From Nesterenkonia massiliensis (GTDB taxonomy: Bacteria; Actinomycetota; Actinomycetes; Actinomycetales; Micrococcaceae): a stretch of DNA of 32,892 nt. The stretch covers positions 381,218 to 414,109 of the forward strand of contig NZ_HG005166.1 of assembly GCF_000455245.1 (NCBI RefSeq). The letters run 5' to 3'. Each line of letters begins with the position of its first letter. Within the stretch, counting starts at the first letter, position 1. Of the stretch, positions 32,576 to 32,892 are shown piece after piece. The position numbers were made by a program, and so were the translations under genes. The notes below the pieces were generated by a model, which ran no database searches, was not told the origin of the DNA, and saw only the letters and a program-made list of their open reading frames with translations.

Positions 32576-32892
32576 TCAGTTGGCGTGCAGGGCTGCGTTG
32601 AGCTCGACCTTCTGGCCCTTACGCGGCCGGGCCTGCACCTGACCGGTGACGGAGTCGCGCAGGAACAGCAGCCCGGAGGAGCCAGAGAGCTCACTTCCCT
32701 TAGCGGTGCCGGAGACCTCGCGGTTCTCATCGAGCACGGTCACTTTGGTGCCGGCGGTGATGTAGAGGCCCGCCTCCACCACACAGTCGTTGCCCAGGCT
32801 GATACCCACACCGGAGTTCGCTCCGAGCAGCACGCCCTCGCCGAGGGTGATCTTCTCTTTGCCGCCGCCGGAGAGGGTGCCCATGATGGAGG
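32576..32892 (-). CDS. dapD: tetrahydrodipicolinate N-succinyltransferase, C-terminal part
   Basis: The frame runs in from the right edge and covers the last 105 or so residues. [50 protein letters not shown] shows the left-handed beta-helix hexapeptide pattern, and the end [10 protein letters not shown] is the hallmark C-terminus of actinobacterial DapD. The enzyme transfers succinyl from succinyl-CoA to tetrahydrodipicolinate, the step before DapC. The start is outside the window. Confidence 0.95.
   Translation of the reverse strand, partial: SIMGTLSGGGKEKITLGEGVLLGANSGVGISLGNDCVVEAGLYITAGTKVTVLDENREVSGTAKGSELSGSSGLLFLRDSVTGQVQARPRKGQKVELNAALHAN

Noticed and set aside
1-32892. tRNA, rRNA or known small-RNA genes
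   Set aside because: I saw no cloverleaf pattern with a T-loop consensus and no rRNA-like sequence on reading.

Overview
This window comes from a high-GC Gram-positive chromosome, most likely Micrococcales and probably Micrococcaceae. The evidence is the GC-rich codon use with many GTG and TTG starts, ATGA-type overlaps between genes, a MrpA-MrpB fusion, actinobacterial-type dapC and dapD, and a 7Fe ferredoxin directly before dapC. I cannot fix the genus. A full Mrp antiporter and two peptide-uptake operons would suit a saline or alkaline, amino-acid-feeding lifestyle, but that is inference. I saw no rRNA, tRNA, CRISPR array or insertion sequence.

Layout. 1-2483: the 5' part of a leftward amidohydrolase, a divergent CDF metal exporter with a palindrome over its -10, and a Cu/Zn-SOD-like lipoprotein that has lost one copper ligand. 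2484-8776: a tightly coupled Mrp Na+/H+ antiporter operon (mrpA/B fusion, C, D, E, F, G) behind a strongly folded leader, with the mrpA Shine-Dalgarno site and start codon inside a hairpin. 8911-10137: a YihY/BrkB membrane protein. 10297-16071: peptide ABC operon 1 (binding lipoprotein, terminator-like hairpin, two permeases, two ATPases). 16072-16545: a gene-free regulatory stretch. 16546-23018: peptide ABC operon 2 (binding lipoprotein, three consecutive hairpins, an oversized permease, a second permease, a fused double ATPase), followed by an unknown membrane-anchored protein. 24162-24536: a leftward in-frame remnant of an ABC ATPase joined to a permease tail. 24776-28769: typA, a small membrane protein, fdxA and dapC. 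28907-30187: citrate synthase.

30199-31484 is the most unusual part. A leftward AbiEi/DUF559-type nuclease-like gene is bracketed by two separate 76-bp palindromic elements that share the same ends and diverge inside. This arrangement of nuclease-like gene plus terminal-palindrome repeats is the best candidate for an undescribed system. 31523-32892: an unknown anchored protein and the 3' end of dapD, both leftward. dapC and dapD, two steps of the succinylase lysine/diaminopimelate pathway, therefore lie about 4 kb apart, with citrate synthase and the repeat-bracketed gene between them.
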